The notes beneath the pieces were generated by a model, which saw only the letters and a list, made by a program, of their open reading frames with translations, was not told where the DNA came from and did not search any database. Both the position numbers and the translations under genes were made by a program. Positions 52,623 through 64,000 of a stretch of DNA of 64,000 bases are shown piece after piece (position 1 is the first letter of the stretch; every line of letters starts with the position of its first letter). The DNA is taken from contig JACPOP010000015.1 of NCBI GenBank assembly GCA_016191465.1, forward strand, positions 146,261 through 210,260, read 5' to 3'. This stretch comes from Chloroflexota bacterium. GTDB taxonomy: Bacteria > Chloroflexota > UBA6077 > CF-72.

Positions 52623-53450
52623 TCACGTGCGGGTGCCGCGGGCGGTCAGGTAGATACCTACCAGGATGAGGGCGCCGCCGAGCGCGGTGGCGGGCGCGAT
52701 CGCCTCGCCCAGGATCGGCCAGGCCAGCAGCGCCGAGCCCACTGGCTCGCCGACGAGCGTGACGGCTACGACGCTCGCCGGGACGTGGCGCAGTGACCAA
52801 TTGAAGACGGTGTGGCCGCCAATGGTGGCGAACACGGCCAGCAGCACGAACCACCACAGGTCGCTCGGTGCGAAACGCCACACGTTTTCCCCGGCCAGCG
52901 TGGCCCATACGAGCAGGCCCGCCCACGAGACCGCGTACACCGGCACGCTGTAGGCGAGGAACCCAAGCCGCTGGCGGACGCGACGCCCGATCAGCAGGTA
53001 CCCGACAAAGGCGGCTGCCCCGGCCAGCGCCAGCAGGTCGCCGAACAGAGCGCCTCCGCCGAGCTGCAGGTCGTGGGCGCCGATGACGACGCTGCCCACC
53101 AGCGCCAGCAGGATCCCGGACCAGGCCAGGCGAGAGGGCGGCTGACGCAGCCACAGCCATTCCAGCAGGGCCACGAACACCGGGTGCGCGGTCACGAAGA
53201 CGACCGACGAGGCAACCGAGGTGTAGGCCAGCGAAAGGGTCCAGAGCCCGAAGTGGACGGCCAGGAACCCGCCTGACACCACCAGCAGCCGCCAGTCGTG
53301 TCCAGAGATCTTCGGGCGGGTGCGGCGCCAGTCCACGAGCCACGGCAGGGCGAGCAGGAGCACGGAGGCCAGCATGCGGTTCGTGGCGATCGTCAGGGAG
53401 CCGGACTGGGCGAGCCGGATGAAGATGGCCGAAAGGGACACGGAGGCCAC
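52623..53450 (-). CDS. EamA-family (DMT) transporter
   Basis: About 275 residues from GTG 53450, with roughly nine to ten hydrophobic helices in two EamA repeats (each near 130 residues). LYTSVASSVVFVTAHPVFVALLEWLWL-type end of repeat 1 (ASSVVFVTAHPVFVALLEW) and VPASVVAVTLVGEPVGSALLAW in repeat 2 are typical of metabolite exporters. No ATG/GTG/TTG lies further upstream in frame before the DUF402 stop, so TM1 may be shortened or a rare start used. The substrate is unknown. Confidence 0.88.
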   Translation of the reverse strand: MASVSLSAIFIRLAQSGSLTIATNRMLASVLLLALPWLVDWRRTRPKISGHDWRLLVVSGGFLAVHFGLWTLSLAYTSVASSVVFVTAHPVFVALLEWLWLRQPPSRLAWSGILLALVGSVVIGAHDLQLGGGALFGDLLALAGAAAFVGYLLIGRRVRQRLGFLAYSVPVYAVSWAGLLVWATLAGENVWRFAPSDLWWFVLLAVFATIGGHTVFNWSLRHVPASVVAVTLVGEPVGSALLAWPILGEAIAPATALGGALILVGIYLTARGTRT

Positions 53451-53512
53451 GGCGAAGGCGAGCGCGCCGTACGTCAGCGCCGCGCCCGGGCGCGGCGCTG
53501 AAGGCTCGGTGG

Positions 53513-56518
<3,006 letters not shown>

Positions 56519-56523
56519 CGTGC

Positions 56524-56901
56524 AGACACACGGGCAGGCCCGAGAAGGACTTCGGGCTGCTGCAACTGCTGAAGCAGACGACTGCCGCGCTCGCCGCGGC
56601 GCGGGAGAAGCTGTGCAGTGTACGGGGTTGCTTCACGAGGAACGCGCCGCGGATGCCGCACCCGCTGTTTCGGCAGCAGGGCCTGCCGATCGGGTCCGGG
56701 GCGGTGGAAGGCAGCGCCAAACATCTCGTGCAGCAGCGCCTGAAGCGCATCGCCCCGATGCGCTGGAGCTCGTCGGGCGCCCACGCCATCCGCCAATTGC
56801 GCTCCCACTGCTCACCCAGGAAGCTCGCTCCGCCCGCGCCGCCTAAACTCGGCCAAGAGTCGGGCGTACTCTCACGCGACTTAATGGCGGTTGATGTATA
56901 A
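56524..56901 (+). pseudogene. transposase C-terminal remnant (ISKra4-like)
   Basis: Reading frame from about 56524 without a start: HTGRPEKDFGLLQLLKQ, then PLFRQQGLPIGSGAVEGSAK and LKRIAPMRWSSSGAHAIRQL. The GLPIGSGAVEG...RMRWS-x-GA pattern is the C-terminal end of ISKra4-type transposases. The N-terminal two thirds are missing and no terminal repeats are evident, so it is a dead fragment. Confidence 0.6.
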
Positions 56902-57032
56902 CATTGCATGATTGATTGGGAAAGCGGAAATCCATCGCCTGTCGCTCGATGTGGGGCTTCAGATCGTCGATCAGGCGGGCTAGGTCCGGACCACGCCCAC
57001 GGCAACGGGATCGTGCAAAGGACGTGAGCTTC

Positions 57033-60000
57033 GTGCGGCCAAGAACGGGTTGGCGCTACTATGCTTTGACGGGAGCGCTGGCGATCGTTCTGGCTGGACT
57101 CGGCGCCCTCGCGCCTGCCCGGGAGACGGGCGTACCTGTCGCGCAAGCCCAAGCGAACTGTTCCGGCCCGGTCGCCGGGGTGCCGCCCTGCACGCCAACG
57201 CCCGTCCCCCAAGGCCAAGCGACCTGCGACGCCCGGACCGTCGCGGCACCGCCCTGCACCCGGACATCTACCGTAACGCCTGTCCCGGCCACGGCCACGC
57301 GTGCGCCGTCGTCCACCTCTACCAATCCGCTTCCCGGCAACACTGCGCTGCCCAGCACCACGCCTCCGCCACCGCTCCGTACGGACACCCCGGCGCCCTT
57401 CGCCACATCTACCGCGTTGCCAACCTCAACGTCCGCGAGCCTGGCCCCGCTTGCCTGCCCACCCATTACGATCAGCCCCGCGGTCCTCACCGACTCGCTT
57501 ACCGTCACCGTCAGCGGGACCAACACCACGAGCCTGTCCGGCTCTGTTGAGGTTGACTCCGGCGGCTGGGGCGCCAAGACGCTGGCCACTCCGGTGGGGC
57601 CCGGCGCGAGCTGGTCGATCAGCTACACCGTGCCGGATGACGCGACCATCGGGCGCCACACGATCCAGGCCTGGCTGATCCCCATGGCGCCAGCCCAGCC
57701 CGCGGTGGCCGGCCGGTCGCTAGCCACGACTCGGGGGGGCGATCCAACCCACGCGGTCTCGCTGCCCTTCACCCGCCTTGGCACCGGCCTGGCCAGCGGT
57801 GAGCCCGATCTAGAAGCTGGCGTCCGCGCCAAACTTTACAAGGCGCCCCTCGGCTGCGGCGACCTCGAGCTGCCGCCGGGCTCCGCAACTGTCACGGGGA
57901 CCGTGGTGGACGCGAGCACGACCGCCGGCCTCGGGAACGCCAACGTCCAGCTGATCGCCGTGCCGAGCTATGCAAGCGGGCTCCCGCAGAGCCCGTTCGA
58001 GCGACTCATGCTCAGTAACCAAATCGCGACGAGGGCCACCAGCCTGCCGGACTGCGCGGCCTCGCGCTCAGTTGGCAGCCCGATGCTCGAGCCAGCCGCA
58101 CTCCAGATGCTGCAAGCCGCCACGGGCCGCTACAACGCCGCCGTGTCTGTGGCGCAGACCGGATCGACCGGCCCGGGCCTCACCCTCCCCAATGAAATGC
58201 GCAACGCTGCCCGCTTGCCCAAACCGGCGCTGGAGCTGAATCAGGTGGCTGGCTCGTTGAGCCCAGCCCCGACTGGCGGACCCATCGTCGCCGGCTCGAC
58301 TGGCGCCTTCGGTCTGTTGAACGTCGGCTTGCTCGTCTCCGACGGCTCCTTCTCAAAATCGGTACCGGCCCCGGCCTCGTACTATGTCGTGATCACGCTC
58401 GCTGGCTACGAGTCCTACATCGGCACGGTGAAATACACCGCGCGGCGCTTCGCGACAATCGACCTCGGCGCCATCGCTCTCACACCATATAGCGACACCA
58501 CGGCGCCAGTTATGAGCTGCGCACCCTCGCGGTACTTCCTGTCATTCCCGGATGGCCAACTGCCGGTAAGGGTCCACTTCGTAGCCGGCCAGCCCGCGAA
58601 CGTCCCGCTCCTGGTGACCGGGATGGACTTCCAGGTTGACGGCGGCGCCATCGTTCCGGGCTATGCGGTCGATGGTGGCTGGGCCGCCGACATCGACGTA
58701 AGCCCCGCCAACCCAGGCAAGCGGTGCGTGGGCGCGCGGCCGCGGTATGCCAATGGCGTGGAGGGGGATTTCGGCAACGACCCGAGCACGTGCGCGACGA
58801 GCCTCGTGCTGCTCGACACCCCGGGGTGGGTCGGTCAGGGCTGGGCGGTGAACCAGCAGCTTACCTGGAACGCGGGCGACTGGCGCTACGAGTTTAGCTA
58901 CACGATCCCGGGCGCCGCATTCAATGTCCAAAATAACTTCCCGGCCCAAAGCATCCTGGGGGTGACGGTCGTGCCGGGACTCACGAACAAGGCGGCTATG
59001 GGAATCACCCTGAACGAGACTTTCACGCCAGCGGAGCGTCAGTCCGCCGCCAGCGGTTGGGTGGGCAGCGGCCAGTCCGAGTTTGCCCTCACCATCCTCA
59101 ATCGTAACCTGGTTGAGAAACTGCTCGCGAAGGCCAACTTGCCGACCACGAGCTGCACGAGCTCGGGTTGCCCGTTGCCCATCACCACGACCCTCAAGAG
59201 TCCCTGGCCACAGCTCGACGCCCTGTACCAGAACGGCGAGCCCTCCTACGGTTGGACCTCCGGGAATGCTTCGTTCACGATTATCGACGACTACGAGCTC
59301 GCCAACGTACCGCTCGGCAACTACTATGGCGTGGTCACCTTGCGCTTCACGGTCACCTTCGGGATGGATGGCACCGCCACCATTTCTGGTTCGGTCGACC
59401 CGAGTGGCGTCCCGCTCGGCGTCACCGTCACCCAGACCCCGGGCATCACCTTCACCATCTCGCCCGCGCTCGAGGTCGACGTGCTCTCCGGCCTCCTCGG
59501 CACTGGCTCGGGTGGCGCGGACCTGGTGGTGGGTTTGGAAATACCCATCACCTATACCGACCCGCCACAAGAGTTCGACGCCACGTACTGCCTGTACCTG
59601 AGCGCGAATATCTGGGCGCGGTACGTGATCAACTACTATTTTTCCTCCTACGATACCGGGAAGATATACCCGCTCGATCCCTACACGACCGATTACCAGA
59701 CTGGCTGCCATGTGTTCCAGGGGCCGCTTCCCGTCTACGCTTCAGTGGATGGCGAGCGAGCGGCGCCCGCCAACCTCTTCGCGTACCGACCCGGCGCGGA
59801 CATCGGCGGCGGCCTGACGCGGGAAACCGTGGCCGAGGCGCAGCCGCGGGATCGTTCTGGACCGGTAACCGTAGCGCTGGCGCCGCCGCCGGCTCAATCT
59901 GGAGATGATGCCCTCCCGTTCTACGCTGCCCCGCGGCTCGTGAGCGATGGCGCCGGGCAGAGCATGCTGCTCTGGACCAATCTCAGCTCGCCGCTCGCGT

Positions 60001-61868
60001 CCGACGGGCCCCAGTATCCCGCGGTTGTCTTCGTGGCCGCCGGCGACGTCTCCCGCGACGGGGTCCCGCCTGCCCAGGTGCTCGGCGACTTTACGAAGGG
60101 CGGATCGGATCCCAGCGTGGCCTACCTGGGCCCCAATCGGGCCATTGCCGCCTGGACGCAGGGCCCATCGGTTGTGAAGGACGAGTCGATTGGTGCGCGC
60201 CTCGAGTCGGCGATCGCGGCCGGACAGACGGCGGAGCTGTCTGCCCTAATCCGTGAGCTGATGAGCGGGAACGAGATCAATTATTCGCTCTGGGACGGGC
60301 AACGCTGGACGCCGTCCGCCAACCTCACCCGCGACAGTTTTGCCGACGGAGCGTCGGTGCTGGCCGCCGACCCGACGACGGGCCGCGCCGTGCTGCTCTG
60401 GGTCAAGGACACCTCCACCAGCACGGATCAGCGCACGCGGCAGGCAATCTGGTGGGCCGCGTGGGACGGCAAGGCGTTCACCAAGCCAGCCGAGCTGTAC
60501 GCCTCAAGGGGCCAGAGCTACCAGCCCGCCATCGCCTATCGCAACGGCGTGGCCGTGGCCACCTGGGTCGAGGATCAGGACGGCGACATGGGCACCACTC
60601 GCGACGCGCGTCTCATGATGGCCACTTTCCAGAAGGAGGCCTGGCAAGGGATCGGGCCGCTCGTGGGCACGCCGGGCGGCGCCTCGAGTCCGAGCATCGC
60701 CCTGGATACCGAGGGGAACCCGCTGATCGCCTTTATCGCGCTTGCTGAAGGCAACCACGCTCAGGTGAATGGCACACCCTACGCCGCCTACCTGCGTGGC
60801 GGGAAGCTCTCAAGCCTGAGCCAACTCAGCACCCTGCCCGGAGAGCAACCCCAGGTAGTTCTCACGCCAGACGGCCAGGCGCTCGTCTTCTATAAGGTGC
60901 TCAACGGCAGCGCTGTCGGGGTGCAAAGTGGGAGTGGCACCGGGGGGGACGTGCACCGCAGCTCGAGCAGCTTCCAGCGTGGGCCTGGCTTCCCGGATAG
61001 CCAGCACGGCGCAGCCAGCATCGCCGCCACGGGCGCCATGCTCCGCGCTGGGCAGCTGAACTGGAGTTCCCCGCTCGTCGTGGCGCAGAAGGATGGCAGC
61101 AACTGGACCAGCTTCGCGGTCGCGCTCATCGACCCCCGGACCGTGATGATCGTGGCGGCGGACGCCTACGCCACCCGGGCGGCCAACGACAACATCGCGC
61201 CAGATCGCGTTGACTTCGTGCGCGTGCCCTACATCGCGAGCCCGGTGGCCGAGGCGGTAACGCTGACCGGCAGCGGCGCGCCCGCCGGCCAACAGGCGAG
61301 CGCACGGGCCACCGTCGCCAACCTGGGCTTCGCGCCACTCGGGCCGGGCACGAGCGTCACGTTCTACCTGGATCAGCCGGGTGACCCGAGCTACCGCATC
61401 GGTCAGGCCAGCCTGGCGGCTCCCGCGGCGTTCGCCTCGGAGCAAACCGCCAGCGTGCAATTCACGAGCGACGGCCGCCAGCACCAAGTGTACGCCGTGG
61501 TGACTGCCGCGGGCGTCGCCCCCCAACCCGGCCAGTATGACGCGGTGGCGGTTGTGAATCCCCTGCCCGTGCCCACGAACCTGCGCGCCGGCGGTAACCC
61601 GGCGGGTTCAGGCCTGCTGCTGAACTGGAACGTCGGCGTGTTTGACCCAACTGTGACCTATAGCGTATGGCGCTCGGCATCGCAGAGCGGGCCCTACGTG
61701 GAGGTGGGGACATCCGACGTGCCCGCCTACCTCGACCGCGACGTGGCACCCGGGGTCACCTACTACTACCGGGTGGCCACCGTCATCCCCAGCGGCCAGA
61801 ACTCCACGCTCAGCAACGTCGCCACAGCCTCGCCAGCCGACGGCTCGCAGGGCCCGCCCCGGAGCTAA
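57033..61868 (+). CDS. very large secreted protein with C-terminal FN3 domain
   Basis: About 1611 residues from GTG 57033 (AAGGA about 10 bases upstream; GTG 57024 also possible). Signal peptide WRYYALTGALAIVLAGLGA...AQA, a Thr/Pro/Ser-rich linker (residues about 50-140, likely surface-exposed), Ig-like beta regions, a carboxypeptidase-regulatory-like segment (ATVTGTVVDASTTAGLGNANVQL), a region of repeated sialidase/beta-propeller-like strands (WDGKAFTKPAEL, SPSIALDTEGNPLIAFI), a CARDB-like domain (ARATVANLGFAPLGPG) and a final FN3 domain (GVTYYYRVATVIPSGQ). No membrane anchor or sorting signal at the end. Adhesin or cell-surface role inferred. Confidence 0.85.
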   Translation: MRPRTGWRYYALTGALAIVLAGLGALAPARETGVPVAQAQANCSGPVAGVPPCTPTPVPQGQATCDARTVAAPPCTRTSTVTPVPATATRAPSSTSTNPLPGNTALPSTTPPPPLRTDTPAPFATSTALPTSTSASLAPLACPPITISPAVLTDSLTVTVSGTNTTSLSGSVEVDSGGWGAKTLATPVGPGASWSISYTVPDDATIGRHTIQAWLIPMAPAQPAVAGRSLATTRGGDPTHAVSLPFTRLGTGLASGEPDLEAGVRAKLYKAPLGCGDLELPPGSATVTGTVVDASTTAGLGNANVQLIAVPSYASGLPQSPFERLMLSNQIATRATSLPDCAASRSVGSPMLEPAALQMLQAATGRYNAAVSVAQTGSTGPGLTLPNEMRNAARLPKPALELNQVAGSLSPAPTGGPIVAGSTGAFGLLNVGLLVSDGSFSKSVPAPASYYVVITLAGYESYIGTVKYTARRFATIDLGAIALTPYSDTTAPVMSCAPSRYFLSFPDGQLPVRVHFVAGQPANVPLLVTGMDFQVDGGAIVPGYAVDGGWAADIDVSPANPGKRCVGARPRYANGVEGDFGNDPSTCATSLVLLDTPGWVGQGWAVNQQLTWNAGDWRYEFSYTIPGAAFNVQNNFPAQSILGVTVVPGLTNKAAMGITLNETFTPAERQSAASGWVGSGQSEFALTILNRNLVEKLLAKANLPTTSCTSSGCPLPITTTLKSPWPQLDALYQNGEPSYGWTSGNASFTIIDDYELANVPLGNYYGVVTLRFTVTFGMDGTATISGSVDPSGVPLGVTVTQTPGITFTISPALEVDVLSGLLGTGSGGADLVVGLEIPITYTDPPQEFDATYCLYLSANIWARYVINYYFSSYDTGKIYPLDPYTTDYQTGCHVFQGPLPVYASVDGERAAPANLFAYRPGADIGGGLTRETVAEAQPRDRSGPVTVALAPPPAQSGDDALPFYAAPRLVSDGAGQSMLLWTNLSSPLASDGPQYPAVVFVAAGDVSRDGVPPAQVLGDFTKGGSDPSVAYLGPNRAIAAWTQGPSVVKDESIGARLESAIAAGQTAELSALIRELMSGNEINYSLWDGQRWTPSANLTRDSFADGASVLAADPTTGRAVLLWVKDTSTSTDQRTRQAIWWAAWDGKAFTKPAELYASRGQSYQPAIAYRNGVAVATWVEDQDGDMGTTRDARLMMATFQKEAWQGIGPLVGTPGGASSPSIALDTEGNPLIAFIALAEGNHAQVNGTPYAAYLRGGKLSSLSQLSTLPGEQPQVVLTPDGQALVFYKVLNGSAVGVQSGSGTGGDVHRSSSSFQRGPGFPDSQHGAASIAATGAMLRAGQLNWSSPLVVAQKDGSNWTSFAVALIDPRTVMIVAADAYATRAANDNIAPDRVDFVRVPYIASPVAEAVTLTGSGAPAGQQASARATVANLGFAPLGPGTSVTFYLDQPGDPSYRIGQASLAAPAAFASEQTASVQFTSDGRQHQVYAVVTAAGVAPQPGQYDAVAVVNPLPVPTNLRAGGNPAGSGLLLNWNVGVFDPTVTYSVWRSASQSGPYVEVGTSDVPAYLDRDVAPGVTYYYRVATVIPSGQNSTLSNVATASPADGSQGPPRS

Positions 61869-61869
61869 T

Positions 61870-62470
61870 AATCGGTGCAATGCCCGCCGGCGCCCGCGAC
61901 TGCCGGGCGCGTGCGCGTTGGAACGCGGCCGCCAGCGTGTCGTCGGCGTGGGTCGGCTCAGAGAACAGCCCCTCAAAGACGATCGGGCGGGGCGGATTGA
62001 TCGCGATGAGGTTGTCCAGCATCCGCGCGTAGTAGTTGCGCGGCCAGTTGCGGTCGCGCCGAGCTCAGCCACGCGGGGCTCGGTCAACGTCACGGTGGTG
62101 ATGAAGCTGCGCCGGTCCGGCAGCGGCGCAGCGTCGCCGGCGCACAGCCAGCCCGCGGGATCGCGTAGCTGGTAAGTGGCAGCCTCGATGTTCATCTCCG
62201 CCGCGTACAGCGGCCCGCCACGCGCCAGATCGTCAGCCTGCCGCACATGGAGGAAGCTCGCCAGACTGGCGGTGAAGAACGCCAGCCGCCGCGAAACAAC
62301 CTCGCGCCGGTGCGCTTGCGCGACGGACGCGGACCGCCCGCTCAGCCCGACAAGCTTCTCGCGTACGGCGGGAACAACGACCGGGGCCAGTCCCAGCTCC
62401 CTGTTCGGGAGAGATTTGCGATCGGGCCCGCGGAGAACGTGGAACGGACTCACTCGCGGCAGTTCACACG
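61870..62470 (-). pseudogene. decayed CHASE2-domain gene fragment
   Basis: On the minus strand, sequence resembling a CHASE2 sensor domain is split between two frames: TTVTLTEPRVAELG ends in one frame and RDRNWPRNYYARMLDNLIAI, PIVFEGLFSEPTHADDTLAAAF continue in another near 62060, a one-base shift. CHASE2 proteins carry WPR-x4-RLLD and the GFDVLFSEP-x4-DD pattern here. No output domain (cyclase or kinase) follows; the gene is cut off at the 3' end of the secreted-protein gene. Confidence 0.5.
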
Positions 62471-62495
62471 CGCCTTCAGGCACAATCGGTGGTGA

Positions 62496-63623
62496 ATGGA
62501 AAAGGAGCAGAGCGGGCAGGAGCACGGCGGGCCGGCAGCGGGGCCGGCGATCGATCTCACGACGCTGCGCGCGGAGATCGACGAGCTGGACGAACACATC
62601 GCCGGGCTGCTGCAGCGGCGGGCCGCGGTGTCGCTACAGGTGGGCCGGGCCAAGGGTGGGGCCGGGCAGTCCGTCCCCGTTTACGTGCCGGATCGAGAGG
62701 CCGTGGTCCTCCAGCACGTCCGCTCCATAGCCGGGCCATTGAGCCCGGATGCCGTGGTGGGCATCTATCGCGAGATCCTGTCCGCGTCCCGTTCGCTCCA
62801 GCGGCCGGTGCGTGTGGCGCACCTTGGCCCGGCCGCGACCTTCGGCCACGAGGCAGCGCTTGCCCACTTCGGGCGCTCCACGACGCTGGTCCCCGTGACC
62901 ACGAATTCCGACGTCTTTACTTCCGTGGAGAAGGGTGATGCCGATTACGGCCTGGTGCCGTTCGAGAACTCCAGCGAGGGCCCGGTGAACGAGGTGCTGG
63001 ACCGCCTGGTGGACACCGAGCTGCGGGTGTGTGCAGAGGTGACCATTCCCGTGGCGCAGACGCTGGTCAGCAAGGCGGGGCGGCTTGCCGATGTCCAGCG
63101 AGTGCGCTCGCATCCCCAGGCGCTGGGTCAGACGCGCGGCTGGCTTGCGCAATACCTGCCGCACGCGGCGGTCGAGCCAACCAGCTCCACCGGGCTGGCC
63201 GCGGAGCAGGCGGCCGCCGACCCGACGCTCGCCGCCGTAGCGCCGAGGATTGCCGCCGAGGTGTTCGACCTGCACGTGCTGGCCGAGAATATCCAGGACG
63301 TCTCGGGCAACTACACCCGCTTCCTGGTCCTCGGCCCGGCGCGCGTTGGCGCACCCTCCGGTCGCGACCGCACGGGCCTGGTCTTCAGCATCAAGGACCG
63401 CGTGGGCGCCCTGCGTGATCTCACCGACGCCTTCGCGTCGTACGCCGTGAACCTCTCCAGCATTCAGTCTCGGCCCTCGAAGCGCCGCGTCTGGGACTAC
63501 GTGTTCTTCGTGGAGCTGGATGGGCACATTGCCGAGGAGCGGGTGCGGCAGGCGCTGAAACGAGCCGAGGAGCACACCCAGTTCCTCAAGGTGCTCGGCT
63601 CGTGGCCTGCCGACGAGAGCTGA
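62496..63623 (+). CDS. pheA: PheA, chorismate mutase / prephenate dehydratase
   Basis: 375 residues: AroQ chorismate mutase (LRAEIDELDEHIAGLLQRRA ... GIYREILSASRSLQ, about 22-100), prephenate dehydratase (VAHLGPAATFGHEAAL, YGLVPFENSSEGPVNEVLD, GNYTRFLVLG with the catalytic Thr in TRF) and an ACT domain (FSIKDRVGALRDLTDAF, NLSSIQSRPSK). Makes phenylpyruvate for phenylalanine. The ACT motif reads QSRP where ESRP is usual, so allosteric control by Phe may be altered. Confidence 0.95.
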   Translation: MEKEQSGQEHGGPAAGPAIDLTTLRAEIDELDEHIAGLLQRRAAVSLQVGRAKGGAGQSVPVYVPDREAVVLQHVRSIAGPLSPDAVVGIYREILSASRSLQRPVRVAHLGPAATFGHEAALAHFGRSTTLVPVTTNSDVFTSVEKGDADYGLVPFENSSEGPVNEVLDRLVDTELRVCAEVTIPVAQTLVSKAGRLADVQRVRSHPQALGQTRGWLAQYLPHAAVEPTSSTGLAAEQAAADPTLAAVAPRIAAEVFDLHVLAENIQDVSGNYTRFLVLGPARVGAPSGRDRTGLVFSIKDRVGALRDLTDAFASYAVNLSSIQSRPSKRRVWDYVFFVELDGHIAEERVRQALKRAEEHTQFLKVLGSWPADES

Positions 63624-63693
63624 ACGGCGCACCGCAAACCTTCGCACCCGGTTGACGAGATGCCCGGTGCGGCGTAGCGTGAACGGAAGGACC

Positions 63694-64000
63694 ATGGCGA
63701 GCGAGCGGCGGAATGCGCATGGGACGGCGGTGCCCGGCGAGGCGCTGCTGGCGCACGCGTGGGCCGAGCGGCTATACGATCCGGATGGGCTCGTCGACGG
63801 GGACGGCGCACGGATCCAGGTAGTCTTTCCTGGTCGTCGGTGGGGTGGTCCGGGGCCGGACTTCAAGGGCGCCGTCGTGGCGCTCGCCGACGGCACGCTG
63901 TTGCGCGGCGACGTGGAGGTTCACGCCCGAGCGAGCGGCTGGCTGCGTCACGGGCACGGCAACGACCCGCGTTACCGCCAGGTGGTGCTGCACGTGGTTG
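63694..64000 (+). CDS. DUF2851-family protein (5' part only)
   Basis: Open to the window edge from ATG 63694 with GGAAGG at 63685-63690. GEALLAHAWAERLYDPDGLV, GGPGPDFKGAVVALADG and GDVEVHARASGWLRHGHGND-PRYRQVVLHVV match the start of DUF2851 proteins, whose function is unknown. About 102 residues are visible. Confidence 0.8.
   Translation, partial: MASERRNAHGTAVPGEALLAHAWAERLYDPDGLVDGDGARIQVVFPGRRWGGPGPDFKGAVVALADGTLLRGDVEVHARASGWLRHGHGNDPRYRQVVLHVV

Overview
This is a GC-rich bacterial chromosome segment with many GTG starts and many 4-base start/stop overlaps. The gene content fits a member of the Chloroflexota (Thermomicrobia-like or a related soil or thermal lineage): a propionyl-CoA/methylmalonyl-CoA gene set, several acyl-CoA dehydrogenases, a MoeA/MoeA-PBP pair and a GAAC-type (Gram-positive style) SOS box. 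The phylum call is an inference from gene content. No 16S rRNA is present.

Layout. 0-8 kb: the 3' end of uvrB, an unusual three-gene operon (acyl-CoA-dehydrogenase-like protein lacking the catalytic Glu, cytoplasmic PhnD-fold protein, TusA-like/ferritin-like diiron fusion), a tiny hydrophilic protein, and uvrA with a promoter and SOS box. 8-12.2 kb: pseudouridine catabolism (psuG plus PfkB kinase), a small lipoprotein, tRNA-Arg(TCT), and a nucleotidyltransferase/partner pair. 12.2-26.7 kb: a minus-strand acyl-CoA block holding methylmalonyl-CoA mutase large subunit, CinA, biotin carboxyl carrier, biotin carboxylase, carboxyltransferase, MeaB, one B12-binding subunit, methylmalonyl-CoA epimerase, an isobutyryl-CoA-mutase-like large subunit, cob(I)alamin adenosyltransferase, acyl-CoA dehydrogenase and thiolase. 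The thiolase overlaps a RelE-like toxin / AbrB-like antitoxin pair. Together these would carboxylate propionyl-CoA, epimerise and isomerise methylmalonyl-CoA to succinyl-CoA, and make and protect the B12 cofactor.

27-36 kb: a DszC/SfnB-like flavoprotein, a short UvrA-like ABC protein, a methyltransferase, modAB, an unknown protein, and another acyl-CoA dehydrogenase. 36-41 kb: RodZ-like protein, rimO, recA (SOS box), recX, and a ribbon-helix-helix protein. 41-51 kb: a molybdenum-cofactor cluster (moaB/mog, moaC, an apparently dead M3-peptidase homologue, moeA, moeA-PBP fusion), followed by lpdA, lipB and mrp. 51-64 kb: RNase P RNA, a D-2-hydroxyacid dehydrogenase, an EamA transporter, a DUF402 protein, ligA, a transposase remnant, a 1.6-kilo-residue secreted protein, a decayed CHASE2 gene, pheA and the start of a DUF2851 gene.

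The most distinctive features beyond the ordinary genes are: (1) the ACAD-like/PhnD-like/TusA-ferritin operon, whose parts all look like redeployed enzymes; (2) a MITE-like repeat family with matched, base-pairing termini, one copy separating the biotin carboxylase and carrier genes; (3) degenerate 7-bp tandem arrays, two of them in inverted pairs, sitting exactly at the 3' ends of four minus-strand genes; (4) two acyl-CoA mutase large subunits with opposite specificity residues beside one B12 subunit; (5) an inactive M3-peptidase homologue translationally coupled to moaC.
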